NCBI RefSeq assembly: GCF_046630445.1
Contig: NC_092336.1
Coordinates: 207,113,001 to 207,177,000 of the forward strand
From: Rutidosis leptorrhynchoides
Taxonomy: Eukaryota; Streptophyta; Magnoliopsida; Asterales; Asteraceae
Direction: 5' to 3'
Length of the DNA: 64,000 nt
In this document: piece after piece, positions 41,643-54,891 of the stretch
Layout of the letters: each line of letters starts with the position of its first letter
How positions within the stretch are numbered: position 1 is the stretch's first letter
The notes under the pieces: generated by a model
The model's database searches: none
What the model was told of the DNA's origin: nothing
The model's input: the letters and a program-made list of their open reading frames with translations, nothing else
Translations under genes and position numbers: made by a program

Positions 41643-43755
41643 TTTCCGTGTTGTTATCGGGCTTTATATTTTCCCTTATATGTCGGAGCTCTATGCTCTT
41701 GTTTTTCCTTCCCGACTTCAAGTCAAGCGAATAATGGTCTAGAATTCGTAGGTATGGAGTTTCGAATGATCATAATATACAAAGCAGAAGGAAAGGTAAT
41801 AGCACGATTTGATTTGTCAAGTTACTAGAATTACTAAGGATAGAACTATCAAGAATATATGTTCTTGATATGTTCAGAGGTTAAGTAGAATGTAAAAGTC
41901 ATGTAACATGGCAAATGATGATTATAAAGTCTATGAATCATCATCTTCCATTAAAAATTTAGCATGACTTACTGTAATATAATCACGTTGGCCTGACGTC
42001 ATTATATTATACTAACTCATGCTTCAATTCCCAACACTACTTCAAATCATTCAAAATTTAAACTTGTATGTTACAGAAATATAGAAACTAAAACATTTTC
42101 CTTTATTATGTAACACAAATAGTGCGAAGTGATAAATAATTTTGGACAAGAATAGTTATGAATGTATCTTCAGAAATATGGAGGATATTTATAACGAAAG
42201 ATACGATGATATCTTAGAATTTTCTAAGATCAAATGATAATGAGGAAAATTCTTCTGTAAGGATTTAGAATGCGTAAGGAGATCTTTTGTAATTTTCATC
42301 AGAAATCGAATCATCTAGATTCTTTGATTACAGGTTTAGTCCTTGTGATTTGTCCACGGTCTCCTTCATGGTTTGCTCAATTCGTTTTTCAGCACCAAAT
42401 TTTCTATCGAGCGTTCCCAATACCCCATTCTTTATCATCAAACTCCTGGCCATTTAGGCCATCTACAATTTTGCTGTTTCCTCTGCATTTAATGCAGCCA
42501 TATTTGAATCGTCGGTTATCAATCTGAGATGGTTTCAAGAAATTTCATTTTTAGATGATTGAACGCTGATTGTGATCGTCAAGATTCAAAGGATGTTTTC
42601 AAAAATTTTGAATTTGAAGTGTTTAAGCGTAAGATGCATCCATCAATGGATCTAACAGTTGATGAAGAAATGTTTGTGATTTTCAAAAGTAAGGAATGGT
42701 AAGTTCGGTGGTTTGATGTGATAATTCATCATAGAATACGAATGAATATAATTCATGAATGTAGTGATCTTTAAGAAGATAACACTTGCTAAAGTTTTAC
42801 TTAAATTCCGATATGTCAAAATCAGAATATGTATTTGAATTTGTATGAAAATGGTTGTTCTTTAGTGAACGGATACATATGTGGATGTAAGTAGTATAGT
42901 TAATGACTGTTGAATCAGAATTGAAGAATGTACGGTGTAACATATTAATGTGAGATATAAATATTTCTCGGGTATTACCTACCCGTTAAAATATTTTTAC
43001 CGTCAACAGTTTGTACAACAGAATATTTAATTACAATCTTTATGAAAATATACGTACATATATATTTTCTTTCAGATGTAATCATGGATTTAATGAGTTA
43101 ATATAATATTAAACTCATTTGATTTACAGTTGAAATGAGAATTAATAATCTCCAAAACCTTAGAGATTTAATAATTGTCGCGAAATATTTCACTAATGAA
43201 GTTATGAATCAATACTTCATCGTTCATTGTTATTGATATATCTCGGTATATGATGTTGGTGCTCGTGGATTTCTTGTGAAATTCACAAGGCACGAATAAT
43301 GTTTTCTAGAAAGTTTTGAGTACATCGAAAATGGAAGTGTAAAATCAAACATGTATTTGAATAATACACTTGATTTATTATGAAAATGGAGTTTAGTGTG
43401 CTGAAGCAGTGATTAACGATTGTTAAGTCATTAACGAAGGATGTACATCATAGCATATTAGTGATATGAATTATCCGAGTAGTATTTACTAGTTAAGATT
43501 CACACGTAATAGCTTAGTACGAAAATATTTATTATTGTTCCAAACCATATATATATAAAGTATACATATATAATTCTTCAGAAAGAATGAGTCAATACAT
43601 CTTAACTCATTATTACTAATATTCCTTGGTATCTATGGGGCGTATGATGTTAATGTTTGAGGTACTGAGTGTGATGTTGAGGCGTGGAATGCAGATGTTG
43701 TTGTTGGTGAAGCTGATGCTGTTGGCGGTGATGCTGATGGTACTGGTGGTACTGG

Positions 43756-44169
43756 TTATGCTGCTGGTGCTGTTGCTGGTGCTCGTAGGTTTTGCACCAT
43801 ATTTTCCAAAGCCACTACTCGAGCGCGAAGCTCGTTGACTTCTTCTATTATTCCGGGATGATTGGCGGTTCGGACAAGTGGATGAATAAGATCTGAAATT
43901 CTAGATATTATATATTCGTGACGGGATATCCTGGAAATGAGGGTGAAAATAGTGTTCCGAACGGGTTCGCCGGTAAGTGCTTCAGGTTCTTTGCCAATAG
44001 GGCAATGTGGTGGGTGAAAAGGATCACCTTCTTCACTTCTCCATTGATTAAGTAGACTACGAACCCACCCCCAATTCATCCAGAAAATGTGATGACTAAT
44101 TGGTTGGTTCATTCCGGTTACACTGCCATTAGAGCTTGAGGAGTTCAAGGAATCAAGTGAGAAATCCAT
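43756..44169 (-). CDS. Unrecognised 137-codon ORF in the nested element
   Basis: The ORF is in the element's own direction and starts MDFSLDSLNSSSSNGSVTGM, with a W-rich stretch (HHIFWMNWGWVRSLLNQW), a helix-rich middle and a coiled-coil-like end IIEEVNELRARVVALENMV followed by an Ala/Pro tail. The position between primer site and LTR, and the helical composition, would suit a remnant or reduced gag, but no zinc knuckle is present and I do not recognise the family. Confidence 0.5.
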   Translation of the reverse strand: MDFSLDSLNSSSSNGSVTGMNQPISHHIFWMNWGWVRSLLNQWRSEEGDPFHPPHCPIGKEPEALTGEPVRNTIFTLISRISRHEYIISRISDLIHPLVRTANHPGIIEEVNELRARVVALENMVQNLRAPATAPAA

Positions 44170-44248
44170 ATTATCTGATCGGAATAAGGGTTTTTGTTAT
44201 AAGATGAGTGTTGAATATTGAATGATATATTTGTCTTCTTGATATACG

Positions 44249-44256
44249 TATATATA
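44249..44256 (-). promoter_or_regulatory. TATA box of the minus-strand ORF in the nested element
   Basis: TATATATA in the context GCTATATATACG on the minus strand, 80 bp upstream of the ATG at 44169. Confidence 0.5.
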
Positions 44257-44869
44257 GCAAAAAGATTTCCGTAATTTACGGAGGAAATTTAGAAAAAGTG
44301 TTAGACAAAGTCTATTAAGATAGATATAATAAGATATAATAAGATATGATGTGTCGAGATCATAAAGTGATAAGTATGTAATCTAGTAATCTTTTGATTA
44401 AAGACTTTCAATTCGTATACTGTGATAACCCAATGACATTTTCGGGTTCGCAAACCGATGCATAAAGGCATAAGGCATATAGGTACGTGATATAATAGGG
44501 AGTTACATACGTTTGAGTGTGAGTAGTAACAAATATAGGAGTTTCAAAAATCATGGATAATATTTCATGTAATACATATGTAATACAAAAAACCATGATA
44601 GATGACATAGGAATGTCAAGAATTTCAGAAATCATGGTGTCGCATTTAAATGTGGTGGTGGAATTGAATAGTACCTAGGAAAGTGAGCAGAGTTCTTAGG
44701 TTGGCTCGGCATTCTAAGATAAGTAAAGTTTCTAAAGTATAATGTAGCATTTAACAGTTTAAGGCAACAATTAAAGGCACTATAGTCAAGGAAAGTTGTA
44801 GTCCTACATTGCTAAGGTACCTAATTGTATAAGGCACACATAAAATGCAATCCTGGTTCTCTACAACAG

Positions 44870-44884
44870 CCTGCTCTGATACCA
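44870..44884 (-). other. Primer binding site of the 8.9 kb nested element
   Basis: Minus strand TGGTATCAGAGCAGG, three bases from the LTR; complementary to initiator methionine tRNA. Confidence 0.88.
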
Positions 44885-44887
44885 ATC

Positions 44888-47436
44888 TGTCACACCCCCA
44901 AAATGGACCAGGGGTAATTGTGACCAATCATATCATAATACAGTTGTATAAGCGAGAACGACTCTAAATGAGACGTTATATTTTTAAATAAACAGCGGAA
45001 GCATTATTCAAAGTTTTACATCATAAGAGTACAGTAAATGGGAAATGTCTAAATAAAATGATAAATATGAATGATGGATTCCATGCAAGCAGCAAAGCAT
45101 ACGTCAATCATCTAGTAGCAAGTAGCAGCTAGCTCAATCATTACCTGAGACAAAACATGCTTAAAGTGTCACCCAAAAAGGTTGAGTGAAATTCACAGGT
45201 TTATAAATAATATCCAAAGTTTTAGACCACAAGATTTAGTTTAAAGTTGATTGATATAGAAATATCAATCTAAAAGTGTTGCTGCATTTTGTAATATCGC
45301 TACTAAACAAGTTTACCCTATGACACCTTGTACTGTCAGTGTCGTGGAATCATTATTATGTAACCAAAGACCAACGGTCGAATGGTTAGAGACGTTACTC
45401 TCAATAGGCCTACTCACAATAATTAAGTTTGCATTTAAATGTAGCAATTGACGATATTACGGTAGGGATTTAGCATGAATCAAAGCATGACAGCATAAGC
45501 ATGACAACATAGTTAACAATTTAGTACTTGTGTCTAAGTGTAAAACAGTTATAAAGCAAGCATGTGTCTCACCTCAAAAGTTGTAAAACAGTTATGAAAC
45601 AGTAAAAAATAGGGCTATGAAGTTCACCTTAGTAGCACATGAAAGAATTGAACGGAAGGACGTGAATGAGATCTTAACCTAGAGATAGAACGTATGATCA
45701 GACATTGCCTAACAGACAATAGTATATAGTACTATATTGATAGTAATGGTTCACTAAAGAATTTCCATTTTCGGAAGGTTACTATTTATGGAAAGTTTCC
45801 ACTTATAGTAATTTTCCAATTTTAGAAAGTTCGGGTTAATCTTTAGCAAGATGTTGTACAACTCTACTCAAACTTCGTTGCTATCAAATAAGTCAGGAAT
45901 GACCAGATGTAACCGGGGGCCCAGGATTCTTGACCAGAATCTAAGTCATGGCATTCGAGATCCACAAGCTTACCCATAAATGGCAACCTAGACATCATTC
46001 ACTTACGACCATGAGTAGCGATGAAGTTCACATGAATTATACATTATCTTTGATTAACCTTCACTTTAGGTGTATACACACAACGAATTATTAATGTACT
46101 TAATAATTATATATGTGATAATATAACCTAAGTATTATTTAATATTTAGTTATTATACCTTAGTATGTCTTATATAAATTAAATACAATTACCTTTAAAT
46201 AAATACCTAAATTACTTCAAAAATAATAGTGTTTTATTAATCGAACATTATCTAAAAATGTCTAAATAATTAATTAAATATGTAAAAATTATATACATAA
46301 TTTTTATAGTCTTAGTTAATCATATATATTAGTAGAAAAATTTAAGAAAACGTTTTTATTATATTTTTATATTTATTTTTGTTTTTACCCTTAATGTATT
46401 CACAAAACAATTTTAATTCTACCTAATTACTAAATAAATCCAAATAATTATTTTTATAATTTTTATAAGTTTCTATCAGTCTAATAACCTGTAGAAAAAT
46501 ATTTAAAAAAATATTTTTATTATTTTATATTTATTCTTAATTTACCTTCGAATTACATAATAATAGAGTTTAATTATATAATAAATACCAATTCGACCCA
46601 AGTAAATATTTTTATAATTTTTTTCAGATCTATATAAGTTTTATAAACTCAGAAAAAAATTATATATATTTTATTTTTGGTTAAAAGTATTTATTACGAA
46701 TTTTACATTGTTTTTAAGTTTAAACACTACATAATTCGTATTTAATTATAAATAATATTCCATAAATTATCAAAATTATTTTTATGCATCATAACACTTA
46801 TAATACTAATTATAACATATAAACATAATTAATTTCGAATTTTACAAAGAATATACAATAAATATAAATATAAATGACAATATTGAAAAAAAAATTAATA
46901 AAAATAGAAAGTACCTCAAATTTTCTTCAAGGTTTTGAGAGAATAACTTAAGTTTTTGTGTTTGGCAAGAAAAAATGAATGAGGAGCCATGTATTTATAG
47001 GTAAAAAATGGTTGGTGAAAAGAAAAAAAATAATAAAATAAAGGTGCTAATTTTGACAAAATAATAAAAACATGTTAAAAATGTTTTTAATAAGTTTTTG
47101 TTTTTGAAAAATATTTAGTCAAAATTCATGGGCTCATTATTTAATTTATAAAAAAAATCTTATTTCTTTTTTTTATAAGCTAAAAATATAAATAATGATT
47201 AAAATAACTTATCATTTAATTAATAATTATGTTACATATAGTTTTATATATAATACACATTAATATTAATATTAACTAAAGTTATTTTATATAATTAGTA
47301 TAAACTTTAGTTAACAAAACGTGTAAACAAAAAAAAAATATTTAATCAACATCAAATTTAATCTTATATTAAGTATGGATAACAACCCTAGGGGCAAATT
47401 AGTCAATTCAAGTATGGAAATATGAGGGTTGTTATA
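44888..47436 (-). repeat. Right LTR (5' LTR) of the 8.9 kb nested element
   Basis: 2549 bp, matches 38517-41053. It ends directly at the target duplication TTCGC. Confidence 0.93.
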
Positions 47437-47441
47437 TTCGC

Positions 47442-48411
47442 AATCTAAAAATTGTCCTTAAGCTTGAGGATAGGGCGTATGTGTTAGAAGACCCCATTCC
47501 CGATCAACCCGAGGAGGATGATGTCGAAGGTATGGCATATTGGGAGAAATATTGCACCGATTCGGTGCAAGTTTCTTGCCTTATGCTTGGGACCATGTTC
47601 CCCGAGATCCAAAAGGATTTTGAGCATCATGGGGCGTACGAGATGATCACTCAATTGAAGGAGATGTTCCTTCAACAAGCTCGTATTGAGCGCTTCGAAA
47701 CGATTCGAGCGCTTCATGCTTGTCGAATGGACGACTCCCAATCCGTCTCATCCTATGTTCTTAAAATAAAAAGCCTAATTGATCGATTGCACCATCTAAA
47801 CTGTAACGTGTCTAATGAATTAGCCACAGACCTTATCCTCAACTCTTTGTCAAAAAGGTTTGACACATTCGTGTTGAATTACAACATGAATGGTTGGGAT
47901 TAGAGCATTGGTGAAATGCATGCCATGCTTAGGACGGCCGAATCAAGCATGGGTAAAAGGGCTTCACCCGTGCTTATGATCAATGAAGGTGGGTCCAAAA
48001 ATGATTCCACTTCTAAGCCAAAGCTGGCTAAGAGGAAAGGACCTGCCTACCAAGGCAAGGGCAAGGGAAAGGGGAAGATGGTTAACCCAACCAACAAAAA
48101 TAAGAAGCAAAAGGTTGCTGGTAAAGGAAACCCCAAGGAAGATTCGTACTTTAGTTGCGGTGAAATGGGTTACTGAAAACGCAACTGCCCGATCTACCTA
48201 AAGGAGTTGAAAGAAAAGAGGGATGCAGGGCAAACCTCAAGTAACGTATATATGGTATACGTTGAGCTTAGTATTACTTCTTCTAATACATGGGTATTAG
48301 ACACAGGATGTGGAACTCATATCTGCAATTCTTTGCAGGGGTTCAAAAGAAGTAAACTAAATGCGGGAACAACAAGTCTCTTAATGGGAAATGGTGCAAA
48401 GGTGCATGTAG
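47442..48411 (+). pseudogene. Copia gag, later part, and protease start
   Basis: After the nested element the Copia text resumes with gag (LQQARIERFETIRALHACRM, SYVLKIKSLIDRLHHLNC), a basic stretch, a CCHC-type zinc knuckle region near 48150 and the aspartic protease motif WVLDTGCGTHIC near 48290. It ends at the next insertion. There are a few breaks. Confidence 0.85.
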
Positions 48412-48555
48412 TGTGACGACCCAGAAATTTTCGACCAAATTTAAACTTTATTCTTATATGATTCCGACATGATAAGAAAAGTTATTTAACTGAGTCTTAA
48501 AATGCATTTGACTTTGACTATTCCCGACGATTCACGAACAATTGTGTAAATAAAA

Positions 48556-48556
48556 A

Positions 48557-48591
<35 letters not shown>

Positions 48592-48742
48592 TAAATATAA
48601 ATATAAAAGTTACTGTAAATATATATAATAATGTGAAATAATAAATACAATTGAAACATTAGAATTAAATGAAATAATATATTAGATAATTAAGATCTAT
48701 GTCAATATATATATATATATACATAAATATATATATATAATA

Positions 48743-48816
<74 letters not shown>
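48556..48816. repeat. (TA)n microsatellites
   Basis: Several TA tracts (48560-48587, 48706-48720, 48752-48816) with short interruptions. Confidence 0.9.
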
Positions 48817-48823
<7 letters not shown>

Positions 48824-49284
48824 AAATAGATATAATTCTTAAACATAAATAATTAATATTATATGTACTTTGTAATACATATATATAAAATGGATAAATA
48901 TTAAATATTGAATATAAGTTATTAAATATCACATAGTTGATAGTGTATAAAAGTAACATATTAAATTAAAAGAATAAGTTAAAAATAATTGTTATAGTAA
49001 TATTACTTTCAATATTAATTAGTAATAATAAATAAAACATACTAATATGAAATTTGTTATATATAAATTGATGTATTACTAATAATATTATTATTGTTAA
49101 TGATATAAATTATTAGTATAGTATTATGATTATTATCATTAATTATTATCATTTTTAAATATCATCATTATTAGTATTATTTTGGTGTTATTATTATTAT
49201 AAATATTAAATTTCTAATATTATTATTATTATCAATATTATTATTATTATTTAATATTACTATGAATGTTATTATTAATAATTA

Positions 49285-49410
<126 letters not shown>

Positions 49411-50369
49411 ATTATTGTTATCAGAATAATTATTATTATTAATATATTTATTTATTAATTATTAATAATTATCATATAAAACATTAAAATTAAGGAAAAG
49501 AGTATAAATCCGTTTAACATATCTATTTAACTGCTTCATATTCGATTCTTGTCTCTGATTGAAAACAAAACGAATCCAAATCAAAAGGATAAATCCAAAT
49601 TCTGTTGAAGGTTCCTATCTGTTTTATTTATTTATTTATTTATTTGTACTGATGAAACAAAACTGGTCGACCACCATTGCTATAAATCCAAAGAAGTGTA
49701 CTATGTTATTGAAGACTTATTCAATTCAATATTAACATTATCAGTTATCGATTACAATTGTTTTTAATCAGTGAATTTATCAGAAAAGATAGAAAGAAAC
49801 AGGCCGCTACCCTGTTCTTGAACTATAAAAATCAAAAGCTCGATTTCGTTTTATTTTTCAAAATCTATTAATGAAGTGTTGTTGGAAATCTTTCACTGAA
49901 ACTATCTGTAAATTTCTAGCCTTTAATTCCTTTTCTTGATTTCTAATTCGTGAGTCAAAGTTTCAAATTCTAAAAGTCAAACGTTGTTCTATAATCAAAT
50001 TGAAGTTTTAGGGATTGTTTTAGATTAAATTAAGTATTCAAAAAGTTTCTAATAACGATTTGAAACCATTTTCATGTTCTAAGTATGGTCTGAAACTTCC
50101 TCAAAATTTGAATTTGATTTTGAGTTCATGAAGAACCATAAACGTCTGCTACAGCTATTTTTTTTATTTTCTTTTCTGTTTTAATTACTCTGGTTATTTA
50201 TAGTCGTTTCTGTTTCAAGTTTAAATCGTAAAACAAATAATCAATTAGAAGTTAGAAAGATTTTTGATGTAATAGAAACTGATGAAGGAGAAGAAGATGA
50301 ATTCGGGTTTAGGGTTAAATAAAACTGAGAGGGGAATGTATTCAGAAAATGGGCATCAACCCAACGGTC

Positions 50370-50425
50370 TTGAGTGTTACGGGTGAGCGAGTGGTCAAGG
50401 GTTCGAGCCCTGCTGGTGGCATCTT
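50370..50425 (+). other. tRNA-like stretch with a B box
   Basis: GGTCAAGGGTTCGAGCCCTGC contains a good RNA polymerase III B box (GGTTCGAGCCC). The upstream part does not fold into a cloverleaf that I can support, and there is no proper A box at the right distance. It is not called a tRNA gene. Confidence 0.35.
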
Positions 50426-50573
50426 TTTCTTTTTCAGCCTATTTTGAGAGGTAGTGATCCTATTATTTGTATTATTATTATTTCATTATTATTATTATCA
50501 TTAGTATTATTGTTATTATTGTTATTATTATTACAAATATAATTATTACCATTATTATTATTACTACTAGTAT

Positions 50574-50698
<125 letters not shown>

Positions 50699-51317
50699 GG
50701 ATTATGATTATTATTATCATTATTAAGAAAACAATATAATCTATTATTATTATCATAGTATTAAGTATTATAACAATTGCTATTACTATTATTGTAAGTA
50801 TTATTAATGTTATTATTAGTATTATCATTAATCGTTAATATTATTACTAGATAATACGATTTTGAGTAAAAGATTTATAAAATATTAATGAATGGAAACT
50901 GAAAAGATTATTGTGATTAAGATACATTAGTTATACTTTGTATTTTAAGATGACAAAATTAAACTATCTGAATTATAGCAAAGTTATTGAATTGATAAAA
51001 TAATGAAGAGTGTGTACAGAAGTGATGTTAAAAGTATTAGAATTATGGTTAAAACATGAAAAAGAAATTCTTGTATAGTTTTAATAACCAAATATGTTTT
51101 AATTATATGAAAAAGATTATGAATTAAACTTGATGTATATAATAATAGTTATGAATATAATTATGATTAAGATGTAAGTATAATTATTATAAATGTAAGT
51201 TTGATTATGATAAAGATATTATTATTGCTATTATTGATATTATTGATGTTATCATTAATAATATTATCATTATTATTATTATTAGAATTATCATGAATAT
51301 CAAAATAATTATATATA

Positions 51318-51319
51318 TA

Positions 51320-51372
<53 letters not shown>
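51318..51372. repeat. (TA)n microsatellite
   Basis: About 27 TA units with one small break. Confidence 0.95.
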
Positions 51373-51376
<4 letters not shown>

Positions 51377-51586
51377 TTAATACATTATATTATATATAGA
51401 ACATTAATAAATAATAATTATAACATAGTTATAATATTAAGATATTATAATAAATGATATATTATGAAATATAATAGTTAAAATACACTAATAAGTATTA
51501 ACATTAAAACTTGCCTTTAAAAATTTAATAAATGATATTAATAAATACATAACAAAAATAAGACTTATATAACTATTTTATAACTA

Positions 51587-51589
<3 letters not shown>

Positions 51590-51672
<83 letters not shown>
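51590..51672. repeat. (TA)n microsatellite
   Basis: About 41 uninterrupted TA units. Confidence 0.95.
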
Positions 51673-51679
<7 letters not shown>

Positions 51680-53013
51680 ATTAATATTTGATTTATTACC
51701 ATTACATGCTTATAATATTATTTGATATATAAACTGATATAGGTTCGTGAATCCGAGGACAGCCATGCATTGTTCAATGTCGTTATATGTATTTTTACTA
51801 CAAAATACAATATCGTGAGTTTCATTACTCCCTTTTTAAATGCTTTTGCAATATATATTTTTGGGACTGAGAATACATGCGCTTTTATAAATGTTTTACG
51901 AAATAGACACAAATAATCAAAACTACATTATATGGTTGAATGGATCGAAGCCGAATATGCCCCTTTTTGCTTGGTAGCCTAAGAATTAGTAAACCAGTCT
52001 ACTAATTGACGCGAATCCTAAATATAGATCTATTGGGCCTAACAAACCCCATACGTTGTTGCAGATGCTTTAGTACTTTGAAATTTATCATGTCCGATGG
52101 ATGTCCCGGAATGATGGGGATATTCTTATATGCATATTGTTAATGTCGGTTACCAGGTGTTCAATCCATATGAATGATTTTTGTCTCTATGCATGGGACG
52201 TAAATTTATGAGAAATGGAAATGAAAATCTTGTGGTCTATTAAAATGATGAAAATGATCGATTATGATAAACTAATGAACTCACCAACCTTTTGGTTGAC
52301 ACTTTAAAGCATGTTTATTCTCATGTATGAAAGAAATCTTCCGCTGTGCATTTGCTCAATTTAGAGATACTACTTGGAGTCATTAATGACATATTTCAAA
52401 AGACGTTGCATTCGAGTTGTTGAGTTCATCAAGATTATTATTAAGTCAATTATAGTTGGATATATTATGAAATGGTATGCATGCCGTCAACTTTCGATGT
52501 AATGAAAGTTTGTCTTTTAGAAACGAATGCAATGTTTGTAAAATGTATCATTGATAATGCTAAAAACGAACATATATTTCATAGCATTATTCCTCAAGAA
52601 AGACAAGCTTTTAATTGCAATTGTTCTATTTACAAGTGATATTCGTTTAAATAATAAAAGGTGAAGACAAAAGACAGATTCGACGAATTGAAGACGCAAA
52701 CGACCAAAAAGCTCAAAAGTACAAAAGACAATCAAAGAGGTTCCAATTATTGATAAGAAACGTCTCGAAATTACAAGAGTACAAGATTCAAAACGCAAAG
52801 TACAAAATATAAAATTGTACGCGAGGACGTTCGAAAATCCGGAACCGGGAATGGAGTCAACTCTCAATGCTCGACGCAACGGACTAAAAATTACAAGTCA
52901 ACTATGCACATAAATATAATATAATATTTAAATAATTCTTATAATTATTTAATATATTATATTATTTATAAAACGTCGGCACAAGGAAACAAGCAACATG
53001 TGAGCTCTCCCAG

Positions 53014-53037
53014 CTGGCCATGCGATCGCATGGCCAG
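53014..53037. promoter_or_regulatory. Palindrome P1, 24 bp, core CATGCGATCGCATG
   Basis: A perfect palindrome with half-site CTGGCCATGCGA, centred at 53025.5. It is 32 bp from P2 and 64 bp from the TATA box. Confidence 0.75.
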
Positions 53038-53049
53038 GAAGAAGAAAGT

Positions 53050-53065
53050 CCATGCGATCGCATGG
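53050..53065. promoter_or_regulatory. Palindrome P2, 16 bp, core CATGCGATCGCATG
   Basis: CCATGCGATCGCATGG, perfect, centred at 53057.5, 32 bp upstream of the TATA box. Confidence 0.75.
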
Positions 53066-53089
53066 CATGAAAAGTCAGGCCACATCTCC

Positions 53090-53096
53090 TATAAAA
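53090..53096 (+). promoter_or_regulatory. TATA box of the Athila-type LTR
   Basis: TATAAAA in CTCCTATAAAATCGAG. It marks the likely LTR promoter; transcription would begin near 53120. Confidence 0.6.
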
Positions 53097-54545
53097 TCGA
53101 GCTTTGGTGAACCAAAAATATATCCATCAATCTCTCTTCTCTCATATATACGTAAAATATATATATTTATAATTTATATTTTAATTTTAATTATAATTCT
53201 AATAATAAGGGTATGTTAGCGAATGTTGTAAGGGTGTAAGTCGAAATTCTGTCCGTATAACGCTACGCTATTTTTAATCATTGTAAGTTATGTTCAACCT
53301 TTTTATATTAATGTCTCGTAGCTAAGTTATTATTATGCTTATTTAAAACGAAGTAATCATGATGTTGGGCTAATTACTAAAATTGGGTAATTGGGCTTTG
53401 TACCATAATTGGGGTTTGGACAAAAGAACGACACTTGTGGAAATTAGACTATGGGCTATTAATGGGCTTTATATTTGTTTAACTAAATGAAAGTTTGTTA
53501 ATGTTAATATAAAGATTTACAATTGGGCGTCCCTATAAATTACCATATACACTCAATCGGATACGATGGGCGGGGTATTTATATGTACGAATAATCGTTC
53601 ATTTAACCGGACACGGGAATGGATTAATAGCCACTAGAATAATTAAAACAGGGGTGAAATTACATTCAAGGGTAATTGGTGTAATTGTTAACAAAGTAGT
53701 AAAACCTTGGTTTACACGCAGTCGATAACCTGGTGTATTCATTAAACAAAGTATTAAAACCTTGTTACAATTCGAATCCCCAATTAGTTGGAATATTTAA
53801 CTTCGGGTATAATAATAATTTGACGAGGACACTCGCACTTTATATTTATGACTGATGGACTGTTATGGACAAAAACCAGACGGACAGATTAAATAATCCA
53901 GGACAAAGGACAATTAACCCATGGGCATAAAACTAAAATCAACACGTCAAACATCATGATTACGGAAGTTTAAATAAGCATAATTCTTTTATTTCATATT
54001 TAATTTCCTTTATTTTATATTTAATTGCACTTCTAATTATCGCATTTTTATTGTTAATTTATTTTATCGCACTTTTAATTATCGTACTCTTTAATTATCG
54101 CAAGTTTATTTTATCGCACTTTTATTATTCGCAATTTCATTATTGTTATTTACTTTACGCTTTAATTTAAGTCTTTTATTTATTTAATATTTTACATTAG
54201 GTTTTAACTGCGACTAAAGTTTTAAAATCGACAAACCGGTCATTAAACGGTAAAAACCCCCTTTTTATAATAATAATATTACTTATATATATTTGTATTT
54301 TTATAAAAGTAAACTAATATAGCGTTGAGCTTTGTTTAAAGATTTCCCTGTGGAACGAACCGGACTTACTAAAAACTACACTACTTTACGATTAGGTACA
54401 CTGCCTATAAGTGTTGTAGCAAGGTTTAAGTATATCCATTCTATAAATAAATAAATATTTTGTGTAAAATTGTATCGTATTTAATAGTTTTTCCTAGTAA
54501 AATATAAACTATTTCGTATACACCTCGCAAAACATCAAGTATTTT

Positions 54546-54563
54546 TGGCGCCGCTGCCGGGGA
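54546..54563 (+). other. Primer binding site of the Athila-type element
   Basis: TGGCGCCGCTGCCGGGGA, complementary to the 3' end of aspartate tRNA, the usual Athila primer. Confidence 0.88.
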
Positions 54564-54860
54564 AACGCCAAAGCGAAACGCCACACACAAAAAAAAAAGT
54601 TTTTTATTTTTAGTACGTTTTATAGAAATACGTTTTAAATATTCGAAAATATAAAAATAAAAACAAAAATATAAATATTTTTTTTTAGAGTTTGTAAGTT
54701 ATATAAAAGTTTCTTTATCTTTATTTTATAAAAATATAAGTTTTATTTAATTTATATAAATATATTACATAATTTTATTAAAACAGAAAAAAAATAAATA
54801 AATATATATTAATTCGGCCCGAACACTGTAGCAGCCCAGCTTTTGGCCCGAAACCCTAGC

Positions 54861-54876
54861 CCATGCGATCGCATGG
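54861..54876. promoter_or_regulatory. Palindrome P3, 16 bp, core CATGCGATCGCATG
   Basis: CCATGCGATCGCATGG in the leader, centred at 54868.5, 32 bp from P4. Confidence 0.75.
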
Positions 54877-54891
54877 CTGGGCAACTGAGGA

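Larger units (their letters stand above)
38517..47436 (-). mobile_element. 8.9 kb LTR element with 2.5 kb LTRs nested in Copia gag
   Basis: LTRs at 38517-41053 and 44888-47436 are nearly identical, and TTCGC is duplicated at 38512-38516 and 47437-47441. The minus strand carries the primer site TGGTATCAGAGCAGG next to the right LTR, so the element points left. Read in its own direction the LTR starts TATAACAACCC and ends GGGTGTGACA, i.e. TA..CA rather than TG..CA in both copies. The 3.8 kb interior has no reverse transcriptase, protease or integrase; it holds two small convergent ORFs. It looks whole at its ends but non-autonomous. Divergence of the LTRs is about 1 percent by eye, so it is young. 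Confidence 0.9.
36233..48411 (+). mobile_element. Ty1/Copia retrotransposon, left part, split by insertions
   Basis: It has a 5' LTR, an initiator-Met primer site, gag text beginning at 38401 and, after the 8.9 kb nested element, more gag, a zinc knuckle and a protease motif up to 48411, where a second element enters. Reverse transcriptase, integrase and the 3' LTR would be to the right of the window. It is broken, mainly by two large insertions, with a few smaller breaks. Confidence 0.88.
52552..54537 (+). repeat. 5' LTR of the Athila-type element
   Basis: It starts TGATAATGC and ends CAAAACATCA (TGAT..ATCA), with the primer site nine bases on. 1986 bp. It contains two of the GCGATCGC palindromes and a TATA box. 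Confidence 0.8.

Noticed and set aside
43626-43838. Plus-strand frame rich in Met, Leu and Val
   Set aside because: It is the reverse of the Ala/Pro-coding repeats at the end of the minus-strand ORF at 43756-44169.
50370-50425. Possible tRNA gene or SINE head
   Set aside because: A good B box is present, but no A box at the right distance and no cloverleaf; it lies in the middle of a long LTR sequence.
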